Origin: JBKECO01 sp047974745
GTDB lineage: Bacteria; Bacillota; Clostridia; Lachnospirales; Lachnospiraceae
Length of the DNA stretch: 64,000 nucleotides
Direction: 5' to 3'
NCBI GenBank assembly: GCA_047974745.1
Contig: JBKECO010000003.1
Location: 62,001 to 126,000, forward strand
In this document: positions 45,975 through 55,720 of the stretch, in pieces
How positions within the stretch are numbered: position 1 is the first letter of the stretch
Layout: the number at the start of each line of letters is the position of its first letter
Made by a program: the position numbers and the translations under genes
The notes under the pieces: model-generated
The model's database searches: none
The model's input: the letters and a program-made list of their open reading frames with translations, nothing else
Told to the model about the DNA's origin: nothing

Positions 45975-48900
45975 ATGGTTAAAAAGTTTTTTGAAGTATT
46001 TCCTACACTTAAAATAGATCAGGACATGAAAACGATACTTTCTGATGCTGAAGTAACAAAGGTGAGTGCGAATAAAAATAAAACAGTCATGCGTATCTAC
46101 CTGAACAGCTGTAGACTGATTCCAAAAGTAAACATCTGGAGCATTGAAAAGATGATACATGACCAGCTGTTTAAAAATCAGAATATTGATATCAGGATCA
46201 TAGAATCCTTTCAGCTCTCTGCGCTTTATACACCGGAAAAGCTACATGGTGCTTATAAAAACAGTATTTCGGAGGAAATCAAACGGTATAGCAGCCTGTT
46301 GTTCCAAATCTATCGCTGTGCACAATTCGATTTTACAACTGAAAATCTATTAACAGTTCGCCTGGAAGATACCTTGATCGCTCGGGAAAAGTCTGAAGAT
46401 CTGGCATTGATCCTTGAGAAAATTTTTTGTGAGAGATGTGGGATGAATCTGAATCTTCAATTTGATTTCACTGAGAAAAAAGAGAATCAAAAGATCAAGA
46501 ATTCAGACCTACAGATTCAACAGGAAATTAAACAGATCATAGATAGAACGGGATCCGTATCTATTGATCAGGAAAGCATTAGTTCCAACAAAGCTTCTTT
46601 ACCTGACCTGCAATCGGATACGAGGCTTCTTGTGGAAGTCGCAGTGAAAGATAGTGCACAAAAACCGAATGAGAAAAAGGCGATTGAGAGCAGAAATTAT
46701 GGCAGGCGAGGGATGACAAAGTCCTATCTAAAATCGGATAATCCGGATGTGATCTATGGGAAAGACTTTGAAGACGAGGTCATTACTTTAGATATGATTC
46801 AGGGAGAAATGGGAGAAGTTGTGATCCGCGGCGAGATTCTTGCTATATCATTGGTCGATCTTAAAAATGGAAAGACGATCGTTCTATTAACCGTCACAGA
46901 TTATACAGATTCCATTATGGCAAAGATCTTTACAAGAAATGAGGATCTTGAAACTGTAACAGCTTCCATGCAAAAAGGCACCTATATCAAATTAAAGGGA
47001 ATGACTACGTACGATAATTTTGGAAAAGAGTTCATAATTAGTTCTGTTGTCGGTGTGAAGACAATTCCAAGTTTTAAAACGATTCGTCAGGATACTAGTC
47101 CGCTAAAGAGAGTGGAATTGCATTGCCATACGAAAATGAGTGATATGGATGGAGTTGCTGATGTGACAGATCTTATTGAGACGGCTCATGCCTGGGGACA
47201 TTCTTCAATTGCAATCACGGATCATGGAGATGTACAGTCTTTTGCTACAGCCAATCATGTGATCGAAAATATCGAAAAAAATGATCCAGATTTCAAAGTG
47301 ATCTATGGTCTTGAAGCATACTTGGTAGATGATTTGAAGTCTGCCGTACAAAATGCAAATGAGAGTCAGACATTTCGGGATACCTTTGTGATTTTTGACC
47401 TCGAAACAACCGGATTTAGTCCTGCCAGAAATAACATCATAGAAATCGGTGCGGTGAAAGTACAGGATGGAAAAATCACAGACAGGTATTCAAAATTCGT
47501 GAACCCATGTGAACCAATTCCTTTTGAAATAGAAAAGCTGACCGGAATCCGGGATGATATGGTAATCGGAGAAGCCAAGATCGATGAAGTCCTGCCTGAG
47601 TTCTTGAAATTTTGCGAGGGGGCGATCATGGTTGCACACAATGCAGAATTTGATATGGGATTTATCAAATATCAGCTAAAAAAAAGAAAAATTAAAAAAT
47701 CCTTTACAGTGATCGATACGGTTTCTCTAGCACGTATATTGTTACCGGCTCTTCATCGTTATAAACTGGACACCGTCGCAAAATCCCTTGGTATATCCTT
47801 AGAACATCATCATCGAGCCGTAGATGATGCAAAAGCAACTGCAGAAATTTTTGAAAAATTTATTGAGATGCTGGAAAACAGAGGTGTGACAAAGCTGCTC
47901 GAATTATTGACATTAACAAATACTTCGCAAGAAGCTGTCAAAAAGCTTCCGGCCCATCATGCGATCATACTTGCTGCAAATGATATTGGGCGTATCAATC
48001 TGTACCGCTTAGTTTCTATGTCGCATATTGATTATTTTTATAAAACTCCACGAATCCCAAAGTCCGAGCTGATCCGTCATAAAGAAGGTCTGATCATAGG
48101 CTCGGCGTGCGAAGCAGGCGAGCTTTATCAAGCACTTTTATTTGCGAGACCGGATGAGGAAATCGCAAGAATAATTGATTTTTATGATTATCTTGAAATT
48201 CAGCCCACTGGAAATAACCAGTTCATGATCTATAAAGAAAAAATTCCGGTGCATTCTATTTCAGATATTCAGGATATCAATAAGAAAATAGTACAGCTGG
48301 GTGAAGAATACAATAAACCTGTGGTAGCAACCTGCGATGTACACTTTTTAAATTCGGAAGATGAGGTCTACAGAAGAATCATAATGGCCGGAAAAGGATT
48401 TCAGGATGCGGACGATCAGGCGCCCCTGTATCTTCGAACAACAGAAGAGATGCTGGAAGAATTTTCCTATCTCGGAAGTTCAAAAGCAGAAGAAGTCGTA
48501 ATCACTAATACGAATAAAATTGCTGATAGAATTGAGAAAATATATCCTGTAAGACCAGATAAGTGTCCTCCTGTCATAGAGAACTCAGATCAGATGCTGC
48601 GAGATATCTGTTATATCAGAGCACATGAACTCTATGGTAAAGTACTCCCAGTCATTGTGAAAGAGAGACTGGATCGAGAACTGAATTCTATTATAAGTAA
48701 TGGCTATGCCGTAATGTATATCATTTCTCAAAAGTTGGTGTGGAAATCGGTCGAGGATGGATATCTGGTGGGTTCCCGTGGATCGGTAGGATCTTCTTTT
48801 GCTGCAACAATGGCTGGAATTACGGAAGTGAATCCACTCAGTGCACATTATCGCTGTACACATTGCTTTTACAGTGATTTTGAGTCGGAGGATGTCAAAA

Positions 48901-50459
48901 AATTCAGTGGCCGCAGTGGTTGTGATATGCCAGATAAAATATGTCCTGAATGTGGAGCACAACTGCAAAAGGATGGTTTTGATATCCCATTTGAAACGTT
49001 TTTGGGATTTAAAGGGAACAAGGAGCCAGATATAGATCTGAACTTTTCAGGAGAATATCAAAGCAAAGCCCATGCTTATACGGAAATTATTTTCGGGTAT
49101 GGACAGACGTTTCGTGCAGGAACGATTGGTTCTCTGGCAGAAAAGACCGCATATGGATTTATAAAAAAATACTATGAAGAACGCGGTCTATATAAAAGAA
49201 AGTGTGAAGTAGACCGCATTGTACAGGGATGTATCGGAGTCCGCAGAACTACAGGTCAACATCCAGGCGGCATCATTGTACTTCCGGTTGGCGAGGAGAT
49301 CAACTCCTTTACACCAGTGCAGCGACCTGCAAATGATATGAATACAACAACCATCACAACGCATTTTGACTACCATTCGATAGATCATAATCTGTTGAAG
49401 CTGGATATACTTGGGCATGATGATCCAACGATGATACGAATGCTTCAGGATCTGACGGGTATTGATCCGGTCGAAATACCGTTGGATGATGATAGTGTCA
49501 TGTCATTGTTCATGAATACGAAAGCTCTGTTTATTACTCCGGAGGATATTCTTGGGTGCAAACTGGGAGCACTTGGAATTCCGGAATTCGGCACTGACTT
49601 TGCAATAGAAATGCTTCTGGATGCGAAGCCAAAGGAGTTTTCAGATCTTATCCGAATATCAGGGCTGTCCCATGGAACGGATGTGTGGCTCGGAAATGCC
49701 AAGACTCTGATTGAGGAGGAAAAAGCAACTATTTCGACTGCTATTTGTACCAGGGATGACATTATGATTTATCTGATATCCATGGGTCTAGACAGTGAAA
49801 TGGCATTCTCGATCATGGAATCTGTCAGAAAAGGAAAAGGGTTAAGACCTGAATGGAAAACAGCTATGCAAGAGCATAATGTGCCGGAATGGTATATCTG
49901 GTCCTGTGAGAAGATAAAGTATATGTTTCCAAAAGCACATGCAGCAGCTTACGTTATGATGGCGTGGAGGATCGCATATTGCAAGGTCTTTTATCCATTG
50001 GCTTATTATGCAGCATATTTTAGTATTCGTGCCACAGGCTTTACCTACGAGTTGATGTGTCAGGGAAAAGAAAAACTGGAATACTTTATGAAGGACTTTG
50101 AAAAACGAAAAGATATACTATCGAATAAAGAAAAAGATATATTAAAAGATATGAAAATTGTTCAGGAAATGTATGCCAGAGGATTTGAATTTTGGCCGTT
50201 GGATATCTATCGTGCAGATGCAGCACGCTTTCAGATTATAGACGGGAAACTAATGCCCTCGCTCAGTACGATCGACGGGCTTGGTGATAAGGCAGCAGAA
50301 GCGGTTGTAGAAGCATCAAAATTTGGAAAATATCTTTCCCGTGATGATTTTAAACAAAGAACGAAAGTAAGTGCATCGGTGATCGATTTAATGGGTGACC
50401 TCGGTATTCTTGGAGATCTGCCTGCTTCGAACCAGCTGTCACTATTCGATCTCAAATAG
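45975..50459 (+). CDS. polC: DNA polymerase III PolC-type alpha subunit
   Basis: PolC is the main replicative polymerase of Firmicutes, with built-in proofreading. The 1494-residue protein has an N-terminal domain and an OB fold (about 270-370). The PHP domain starts near His383 (VELHCHTKMSDMDGV). A DnaQ-type exonuclease is inserted in it, with Asp475 in FDLETTGFSP. A four-cysteine zinc site (CTHC to CPEC) lies before the palm. The palm aspartates sit in PDIDLNFSG (Asp1019), and helix-hairpin-helix texts come near the end. It lacks proS upstream, unlike Bacillus. A terminator follows after about 20 bases. Confidence 0.98.
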   Translation: MVKKFFEVFPTLKIDQDMKTILSDAEVTKVSANKNKTVMRIYLNSCRLIPKVNIWSIEKMIHDQLFKNQNIDIRIIESFQLSALYTPEKLHGAYKNSISEEIKRYSSLLFQIYRCAQFDFTTENLLTVRLEDTLIAREKSEDLALILEKIFCERCGMNLNLQFDFTEKKENQKIKNSDLQIQQEIKQIIDRTGSVSIDQESISSNKASLPDLQSDTRLLVEVAVKDSAQKPNEKKAIESRNYGRRGMTKSYLKSDNPDVIYGKDFEDEVITLDMIQGEMGEVVIRGEILAISLVDLKNGKTIVLLTVTDYTDSIMAKIFTRNEDLETVTASMQKGTYIKLKGMTTYDNFGKEFIISSVVGVKTIPSFKTIRQDTSPLKRVELHCHTKMSDMDGVADVTDLIETAHAWGHSSIAITDHGDVQSFATANHVIENIEKNDPDFKVIYGLEAYLVDDLKSAVQNANESQTFRDTFVIFDLETTGFSPARNNIIEIGAVKVQDGKITDRYSKFVNPCEPIPFEIEKLTGIRDDMVIGEAKIDEVLPEFLKFCEGAIMVAHNAEFDMGFIKYQLKKRKIKKSFTVIDTVSLARILLPALHRYKLDTVAKSLGISLEHHHRAVDDAKATAEIFEKFIEMLENRGVTKLLELLTLTNTSQEAVKKLPAHHAIILAANDIGRINLYRLVSMSHIDYFYKTPRIPKSELIRHKEGLIIGSACEAGELYQALLFARPDEEIARIIDFYDYLEIQPTGNNQFMIYKEKIPVHSISDIQDINKKIVQLGEEYNKPVVATCDVHFLNSEDEVYRRIIMAGKGFQDADDQAPLYLRTTEEMLEEFSYLGSSKAEEVVITNTNKIADRIEKIYPVRPDKCPPVIENSDQMLRDICYIRAHELYGKVLPVIVKERLDRELNSIISNGYAVMYIISQKLVWKSVEDGYLVGSRGSVGSSFAATMAGITEVNPLSAHYRCTHCFYSDFESEDVKKFSGRSGCDMPDKICPECGAQLQKDGFDIPFETFLGFKGNKEPDIDLNFSGEYQSKAHAYTEIIFGYGQTFRAGTIGSLAEKTAYGFIKKYYEERGLYKRKCEVDRIVQGCIGVRRTTGQHPGGIIVLPVGEEINSFTPVQRPANDMNTTTITTHFDYHSIDHNLLKLDILGHDDPTMIRMLQDLTGIDPVEIPLDDDSVMSLFMNTKALFITPEDILGCKLGALGIPEFGTDFAIEMLLDAKPKEFSDLIRISGLSHGTDVWLGNAKTLIEEEKATISTAICTRDDIMIYLISMGLDSEMAFSIMESVRKGKGLRPEWKTAMQEHNVPEWYIWSCEKIKYMFPKAHAAAYVMMAWRIAYCKVFYPLAYYAAYFSIRATGFTYELMCQGKEKLEYFMKDFEKRKDILSNKEKDILKDMKIVQEMYARGFEFWPLDIYRADAARFQIIDGKLMPSLSTIDGLGDKAAEAVVEASKFGKYLSRDDFKQRTKVSASVIDLMGDLGILGDLPASNQLSLFDLK

Positions 50460-50478
50460 ATAAAGAAATAGATAAAGT

Positions 50479-50515
50479 AAAGCCGAATGTCTCAAAGCTC
50501 ATGACATTCGGCTTT
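50479..50515. terminator. Terminator hairpin between polC and the DUF5050 gene
   Basis: A perfect 13-bp stem, AAAGCCGAATGTC (50479-50491) with GACATTCGGCTTT (50503-50515), has an 11-base loop. The + strand tail is TTTCTTG, and the minus strand also ends in a short T-run. It can serve polC and, on the other strand, the converging gene at 50550-51554. Confidence 0.85.
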
Positions 50516-50549
50516 CTTGATCAATTCCTTTAGATCACTTGCTATATCC

Positions 50550-51554
50550 TCAATATGGGAGGAAAGTCGTAACAGATCCGTCACCACCCTGCAGTGTCAT
50601 ATAAATCGTATCATCGATTCCATATTCTGTGAAATATACAGCATAAGAAGTGATATTGATATTCGTATAGTTTCCGCTGGCGATCTGCTCAAAGGAGGTT
50701 CCGTCCGTATTGATCCTGCATAATGCAGGCTCAGAGCCATTTCTCTGAAAATAGATCGTATCATTGTAAACATTAAAACAGTCGACTCGATCTGTTGTAA
50801 TTGAGAGCGTCTCTCCGGAAGTGAGATTTGTTCTCTTTAGAGCATAATCTGCTTCTGCATCCATATAATATACGTATGGTTCGACTACGATTGGATTCCA
50901 CAGGTTACCTTTCAGTAAGGTCGTTTCAGCTCCGGATTCCGTATCGTATCGATGCAGGTCATGATCTTGTTCCACGCCGGCATAGTATAGATACTGACCT
51001 TCCATTCCGCAGGTAAGATTGGCAGCAGCAAATACCTCTTCCTTATACTTTCCATCGATGCGAATTCTATAGACCCGGGAAGCCTCCTCTGAATCATAAT
51101 GAATATAATAGAGCATATTTCCGGAAAGGGAAGCATAGGTAGAAGGATCACTATCCAGGATCTTCACGGAATCGGAGGATGGATCATATCTGCAGAGACT
51201 GTTCATATTATAGTTCAAAAAGGAGAACTGTGTATCTTTATTCCGGTTATTCCTGACATAATAGATATAAGTTCCATCGGTATTAATATAAGAAACAATA
51301 TCGTCATAAAGCAGCTTATAGTCATGCCCATCTACCGTCATGGAATATAAAAAATAATGATCTAAGGGATTACTAAAATAAACAATTCCATTTAACTCAC
51401 AAAACAGACCTTTATTATAAAGGTTACCCTGGGAATTGCCGTTCACAAAGCCATCATTAAATTTTGTAGCACCGTTCTTATACTGATATAATGCAGAACC
51501 TGCAAGAAGAATAACAATTACAACTGCGATAAGAATTTTTATTATACGAGACAT
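50550..51554 (-). CDS. Membrane-anchored DUF5050-type beta-propeller protein
   Basis: This 334-residue protein has an N-terminal membrane helix (about 5-23, IKILIAVVIVILLAGSALY) with no lipobox cysteine. The rest is extracytoplasmic and made of Tyr/Asp-rich repeats such as GTYIYYVRNN, GNMLYYIHYDS, GQYLYYAG and NDTIYFQRNG. This blade pattern fits DUF5050 proteins of clostridia. No catalytic motif is seen and the function is unknown. AGGGGAGG precedes the ATG on the minus strand. It converges on polC and diverges from pheA. Confidence 0.83.
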   Translation of the reverse strand: MSRIIKILIAVVIVILLAGSALYQYKNGATKFNDGFVNGNSQGNLYNKGLFCELNGIVYFSNPLDHYFLYSMTVDGHDYKLLYDDIVSYINTDGTYIYYVRNNRNKDTQFSFLNYNMNSLCRYDPSSDSVKILDSDPSTYASLSGNMLYYIHYDSEEASRVYRIRIDGKYKEEVFAAANLTCGMEGQYLYYAGVEQDHDLHRYDTESGAETTLLKGNLWNPIVVEPYVYYMDAEADYALKRTNLTSGETLSITTDRVDCFNVYNDTIYFQRNGSEPALCRINTDGTSFEQIASGNYTNINITSYAVYFTEYGIDDTIYMTLQGGDGSVTTFLPY

Positions 51555-51590
51555 GAAAACCTCCCCTGATCTTCAAAATTGTTTGTTTAA

Positions 51591-51619
51591 AGTATAACTT
51601 TTTGATTTAAATCTTGCAA
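51591..51619 (-). promoter_or_regulatory. Predicted sigma-A promoter of the DUF5050 gene
   Basis: On the minus strand TTGCAA (51614-51619), a 17-base spacer and TATACT (51591-51596) form a near-consensus promoter about 40 bases before the ATG. It lies back to back with the pheA promoter, with seven bases between the two -35 elements. Confidence 0.75.
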
Positions 51620-51626
51620 GCCTGTC

Positions 51627-51655
51627 TTGTCAGAAGTATATGAATGTTATATGAT
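51627..51655 (+). promoter_or_regulatory. Predicted sigma-A promoter of the pheA-ppk operon
   Basis: TTGTCA (51627-51632), a 17-base spacer and TATGAT (51650-51655) give a good promoter with a start near 51662. An in-frame ATG at 51644 falls inside the spacer and so cannot be the pheA start if this promoter is used. Confidence 0.75.
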
Positions 51656-51700
51656 AATCGTAAGAAAATGTTTAAAAATCAATGGATTCAAGGTGAAAAA

Positions 51701-52831
51701 ATGACTGATTTAATAGAAATTCGAAAGAATATAGATGATATTGACAGGAAAATAGTCGAATTATATGAAAACCGAATGCGTTTGACCGAAGAAGTTGCAG
51801 CTTATAAAATTGAGACTGGCAAGCCTGTTCTGGATAAAAGCAGAGAAGACGAGAAGCTTAACAGAGTAAAGGATATGGCAGGCACTGATTTTTCAAAGCA
51901 GAGCATACAAGAACTTTTTGAACAGATCATGGCTGTCAGCAGAAAAAGACAGTATCAGATGATCGCTGAGCATGGAACCAAAAATCTCCTTGGCTTTGAA
52001 TCCGTGGATCATATTAAGACCAGTGGATCCAGGATCGTTTATCAGGGAACAGAGGGAGCATACAGTCAGCAGGCATCGCAACAGTTCTTTGGTAAAAAAG
52101 AAAACATCTCATCCGTGGAGACCTGGAGGGATGCCATGGAAGCGATCAAATGCAACGCAGCAGACTATGCAGTCCTGCCGATTGAAAATTCCTCAGCGGG
52201 AATTGTTTCGGAGAATTACGATCTGCTGATGGAATATGATAATGTCATCATTGGAGAACAGATCATAAAGATCGATCACTGTCTCCTGGGACATAATGAG
52301 GCTGAACTTCAGGATATTAAAGATGTATATTCGCACGCACAGGCTTTAATGCAGTGTTCTAGATATTTAGGGGAACACCGGGAGTGGTCAACACACAGTA
52401 CCGTGAATACAGCAGTATCAGCAAAAAAAGTCAATGAGATCGGTAAAAGGGAAAATGCAGCAATTGCCAGTCGTCTGACAGCACAGCTCTACGGATTAAA
52501 GATCCTGGCAGATGATATTCAGAATAATCCTATGAATTCCACCAGGTTCATTATTGTGACAGGAAATAAGATCTTTCACAGATCGGCAAAAAAAATATCA
52601 ATTTGTTTCGAGATACTTCACAAAAGTGGATCGCTCTACCATGCCCTTTCCCATTTCATTTTTAACAATCTGAGTCTGAATAAAATAGAATCTCGTCCCA
52701 TTCAGGGGAAGAACTGGGAATATCGATTTTTTGTTGACATTGAAGGAAATCTGATGGATGGCTCCGTGCTGAATGCACTGGTGGGACTAAAGCAGGAGAC
52801 AGAGAGCCTCAAGATTCTGGGGAATTATTAG
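51701..52831 (+). CDS. pheA: Bifunctional chorismate mutase / prephenate dehydratase (P-protein)
   Basis: PheA turns chorismate to prephenate and then to phenylpyruvate for phenylalanine synthesis. I start at ATG 51701 (MTDLIEIRKNIDDIDRKIV), behind AAGGTGA. The 376-residue protein has an AroQ mutase domain (1-85) and a dehydratase domain beginning RIVYQGTEGAYSQQA with LPIENSSAG. The C-terminal ACT domain carries KIESRPI, where phenylalanine feedback would act. It is the first gene of a five-gene run to 58721, whose other members have no obvious link to aromatic amino acids. Confidence 0.96.
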   Translation: MTDLIEIRKNIDDIDRKIVELYENRMRLTEEVAAYKIETGKPVLDKSREDEKLNRVKDMAGTDFSKQSIQELFEQIMAVSRKRQYQMIAEHGTKNLLGFESVDHIKTSGSRIVYQGTEGAYSQQASQQFFGKKENISSVETWRDAMEAIKCNAADYAVLPIENSSAGIVSENYDLLMEYDNVIIGEQIIKIDHCLLGHNEAELQDIKDVYSHAQALMQCSRYLGEHREWSTHSTVNTAVSAKKVNEIGKRENAAIASRLTAQLYGLKILADDIQNNPMNSTRFIIVTGNKIFHRSAKKISICFEILHKSGSLYHALSHFIFNNLSLNKIESRPIQGKNWEYRFFVDIEGNLMDGSVLNALVGLKQETESLKILGNY

Positions 52832-52862
52832 ACAAAGCATTAGCATAAAGGAGCACTCTGGA

Positions 52863-54155
52863 ATGATCAAACAATTTCTCGTCTTTTCTGATCTTGATAA
52901 AAATAAGCTGCTTTCAGACTTTTCAGAAGTCATTTCTGAAGTAAATCGTAATGAAGAACATGCACAGACCCGTGAAACAATGCTGGCCTGTTACAGTGAA
53001 TTGATTTCTTTCGCAGAAAACTATGGACTTTCTGGCAATTTATGGCATGTATTTCTTACATTCTTACTGGTGGACAATGAAAATCCCTACAGTCGTGCCT
53101 GTGAGATCCGTGGAAGGGCACAGGGCTCATTGTATACGTTGGTCTTATATGATTTTGCGATCATGAAACAGCTGTTTGATTTTAATATTGAAATGCTTTC
53201 AGAAACGGTCGGTGCTGTTCTGATCGATCATTTTATGCAGTACCAGTGTACAAATGGCAATAAGAAGATGATCAATGGAAGAATCAGGGATCATATCTGT
53301 GATCTGGCAGCAAAGCTTGCGAATGCAGACAGTGTGATTACATTTGCAGATGCGGTAACAGAATTCTACCAGTTATTCGGAACAGGCAGTATCGGTCTTC
53401 ACAAGGCATTTCGAGTAGATGAATCCAATCCCGGCTGCACGATACGTCCAATTACAAATATCACTCATGTTACGCTGAATGATCTGGTGGGCTATGACAT
53501 TGCCAAGAAGAAGCTTGTTGACAATACACAGGCTTTTGTGGATGGGAAAAAAGCAAATAACTGCCTGCTCTTTGGGGACGCAGGAACAGGGAAGTCCACC
53601 TGTATCAAAGCAATTGTGAATCAGTACTATGAACAGGGACTGCGGATGATCGAAATCTACAAGCATCAGTTCCATCAGCTGAATGCCGTAATTGATCAGA
53701 TCAAGAACAGAAATTATAAATTTATTATTTATATGGACGATCTGTCATTCGAAGAGTTTGAAACAGGGTATAAATATCTGAAGGCGGTCATTGAAGGCGG
53801 ACTTGAGAAAAAGCCCGATAATGTCCTGATCTATGCAACTTCTAACAGAAGACATCTGGTAAGAGAGAAGTTCTCTGATAAGGCAGAACTTTCTGATGAC
53901 CTGCACAACAATGATACAGTACAAGAAAAGCTTTCCCTTGCTGCCAGATTTGGAGTTACGATTTATTTTGGGGCACCTGAGAAGAAGGAGTTCCATACAA
54001 TAGTCCTGACCCTTGCAAGGAGAAATAACATACTTCTTCCAGAGGAGGAACTTTATCTTTTGGCGAATAAATGGGAATTGTCACATGGCGGACTTTCCGG
54101 AAGAACTGCTCAGCAGTTCATCGACTATCTGCTAGGAAGACCAAATAACGGATAG
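52863..54155 (+). CDS. DUF815-family AAA ATPase
   Basis: This 430-residue protein has a helical N-terminal region (about 1-195) and an AAA-type ATPase core typical of DUF815. Walker A is GDAGTGKS at 238-245 and Walker B is FIIYMDDL at 287-294. The arginine-bearing ATSNRRHLVREKF segment follows. DUF815 proteins elsewhere are often near 300 residues, so the N-terminal part is an extension. The biological role of the family is not established. It lies 13 bases before the Ppx/GppA-like gene and two genes before ppk1, which suggests a link to polyphosphate or stringent signals. Confidence 0.88.
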   Translation: MIKQFLVFSDLDKNKLLSDFSEVISEVNRNEEHAQTRETMLACYSELISFAENYGLSGNLWHVFLTFLLVDNENPYSRACEIRGRAQGSLYTLVLYDFAIMKQLFDFNIEMLSETVGAVLIDHFMQYQCTNGNKKMINGRIRDHICDLAAKLANADSVITFADAVTEFYQLFGTGSIGLHKAFRVDESNPGCTIRPITNITHVTLNDLVGYDIAKKKLVDNTQAFVDGKKANNCLLFGDAGTGKSTCIKAIVNQYYEQGLRMIEIYKHQFHQLNAVIDQIKNRNYKFIIYMDDLSFEEFETGYKYLKAVIEGGLEKKPDNVLIYATSNRRHLVREKFSDKAELSDDLHNNDTVQEKLSLAARFGVTIYFGAPEKKEFHTIVLTLARRNNILLPEEELYLLANKWELSHGGLSGRTAQQFIDYLLGRPNNG

Positions 54156-54168
54156 CAGGAGGATTAGG

Positions 54169-55704
54169 GTGAAAATAATAACATTTGCTTCTATTTATTT
54201 AGGATCCTATGAATTGAGCATGAAGATCTTTGAAATATCACAGAAAAATGGTGTTAAGACAATCGATCATATTCGAACAAGAATCGAACTTGGCAAAGAA
54301 ATTTACCGTTCTAAGAAAATCGGCTCGGTCATGCTGGATAAAATCGTAGAAGTCCTTTTAAAATATCAGGAGATCTGCAATTCCTATAAATCGGATTCGG
54401 TAAGCATGTATGTCGGTCCCTCGGTGAAAAATGCAAAGAATGAAGTCTTTGCAATCAATCAGATGAGAATGGCGACTGGATTTGACATTAAGATACTTAG
54501 TAATTCTGAACACAGATTTTTGGGATATAAGGCAGTCGCCTTTCATCCTGAGTTCGAACGACTGATTTCAGAGGGTGCTGCATTTATTGATGTTGGCGGC
54601 GGAAGTGTCCAGATCACATTGTTTGAAGATGGTCAGGTCATAACCACACAGCAGTTAGTCATTGGAACGATGCGGATGCGGGAGCAACTGAAATCCATTC
54701 GAAACGAGGTCTCCTTCTATCAGAACCAGGTAGAAGAGATCATCAATAAGGATCTTTTTGTTTTTGAGTCTTTATATTTGAAAAATAGTAAGATAAAGCA
54801 TCTTGTGTTCATTGGCGATTATATCACGGAACTATTGAGAATGATCAATAAGAACTATCCGGAGATGACGGTCTCAAGAGAACGGTTCATTAAAGCACTG
54901 AAAAAGTTCTATAAGAGTACGACGCAGCAGATTGCATCTGAAATGAATCTTTCCGACGACAGAGATGAATTGCTGATTCCCTATATTGTTTTATATAGAA
55001 GGCTGGCAGAGGATATGCAGGCGGAAAATATCTGGTCGATCGGCAGGAGTATTATCGAGGGTGTGGCATATCAGTACGCCCAGGAGGAAAAAATCATCCG
55101 ATCCTCCCATGACTTTAACCAGGATATCAGGTCAGCTTCCTATAATATTGCAAAAAGGTATCAGAGCTTTTCGCCTCATATAGAGACACTGATCGAAATG
55201 GCGGGTCTGCTGTTCGAGGCTTTAAAAAAGCAGCATGGAATGGATAAGCGGGACGGACTGCTTTTGGAAGTGGCAGCCATTCTTCATGACTGTGGAAAAT
55301 ATATCAGTTTCGCAAATGCACCGGAATGCTCCTTTGACATCATCATGCAATCCGAGATTCTCGGACTTTCTCATCTTGAGCGCCAGATCGTGGCTTATAC
55401 TGTACTGTATAATACCTATCTTCCGGATGGGTATATAGGGGAAGTTGCTGGAAGAATGGATATGGATAGTTACCTGAAGGTGTGCAAGCTGGCCGCAATT
55501 CTAAGGATTTCAAATGCACTGGATCGGAGTCATAGACAGAAATTCAAAAATGTAAAGGTCAGGATCAAAGAAAAGAATCTGATCATTTCAGTCGAGACCA
55601 CCAATGAGATGATTCTTGAGAAGGCTCTGTTTGATGTAAAGGCAGAATTTTTTGAAGATGTATTTGGCATTTATCCGAAAATTTTAGAAAGAAGAACGAT
55701 TTAA
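54169..55704 (+). CDS. Ppx/GppA-like protein with C-terminal HD domain, active site altered
   Basis: The family degrades polyphosphate or pppGpp. This 511-residue protein has an actin-like Ppx/GppA pair (about 1-300) and an HD-type domain (about 315-500) with LEVAAILHDCGKYISF. The glycine-rich second phosphate motif, FIDVGGGSVQ, is intact. The first motif is not: the family text is IDIGS/IDLGS, but here residues 9-13 read IYLGS, with Tyr10 (TAT, 54196-54198) for Asp. The usual Glu-Glu before the catalytic strand is also reduced (SNSEHR). It may bind rather than cleave its ligand. The start is GTG, six bases after AGGAGG. Confidence 0.88.
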   Translation: MKIITFASIYLGSYELSMKIFEISQKNGVKTIDHIRTRIELGKEIYRSKKIGSVMLDKIVEVLLKYQEICNSYKSDSVSMYVGPSVKNAKNEVFAINQMRMATGFDIKILSNSEHRFLGYKAVAFHPEFERLISEGAAFIDVGGGSVQITLFEDGQVITTQQLVIGTMRMREQLKSIRNEVSFYQNQVEEIINKDLFVFESLYLKNSKIKHLVFIGDYITELLRMINKNYPEMTVSRERFIKALKKFYKSTTQQIASEMNLSDDRDELLIPYIVLYRRLAEDMQAENIWSIGRSIIEGVAYQYAQEEKIIRSSHDFNQDIRSASYNIAKRYQSFSPHIETLIEMAGLLFEALKKQHGMDKRDGLLLEVAAILHDCGKYISFANAPECSFDIIMQSEILGLSHLERQIVAYTVLYNTYLPDGYIGEVAGRMDMDSYLKVCKLAAILRISNALDRSHRQKFKNVKVRIKEKNLIISVETTNEMILEKALFDVKAEFFEDVFGIYPKILERRTI

Positions 55705-55720
55705 CATAAAGGAGCAGTAC

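Noticed and set aside
51644..51700. A longer pheA start at ATG 51644
   Set aside because: This ATG lies in the spacer of the predicted promoter. ATG 51701 has a ribosome site and the normal family N-terminus.
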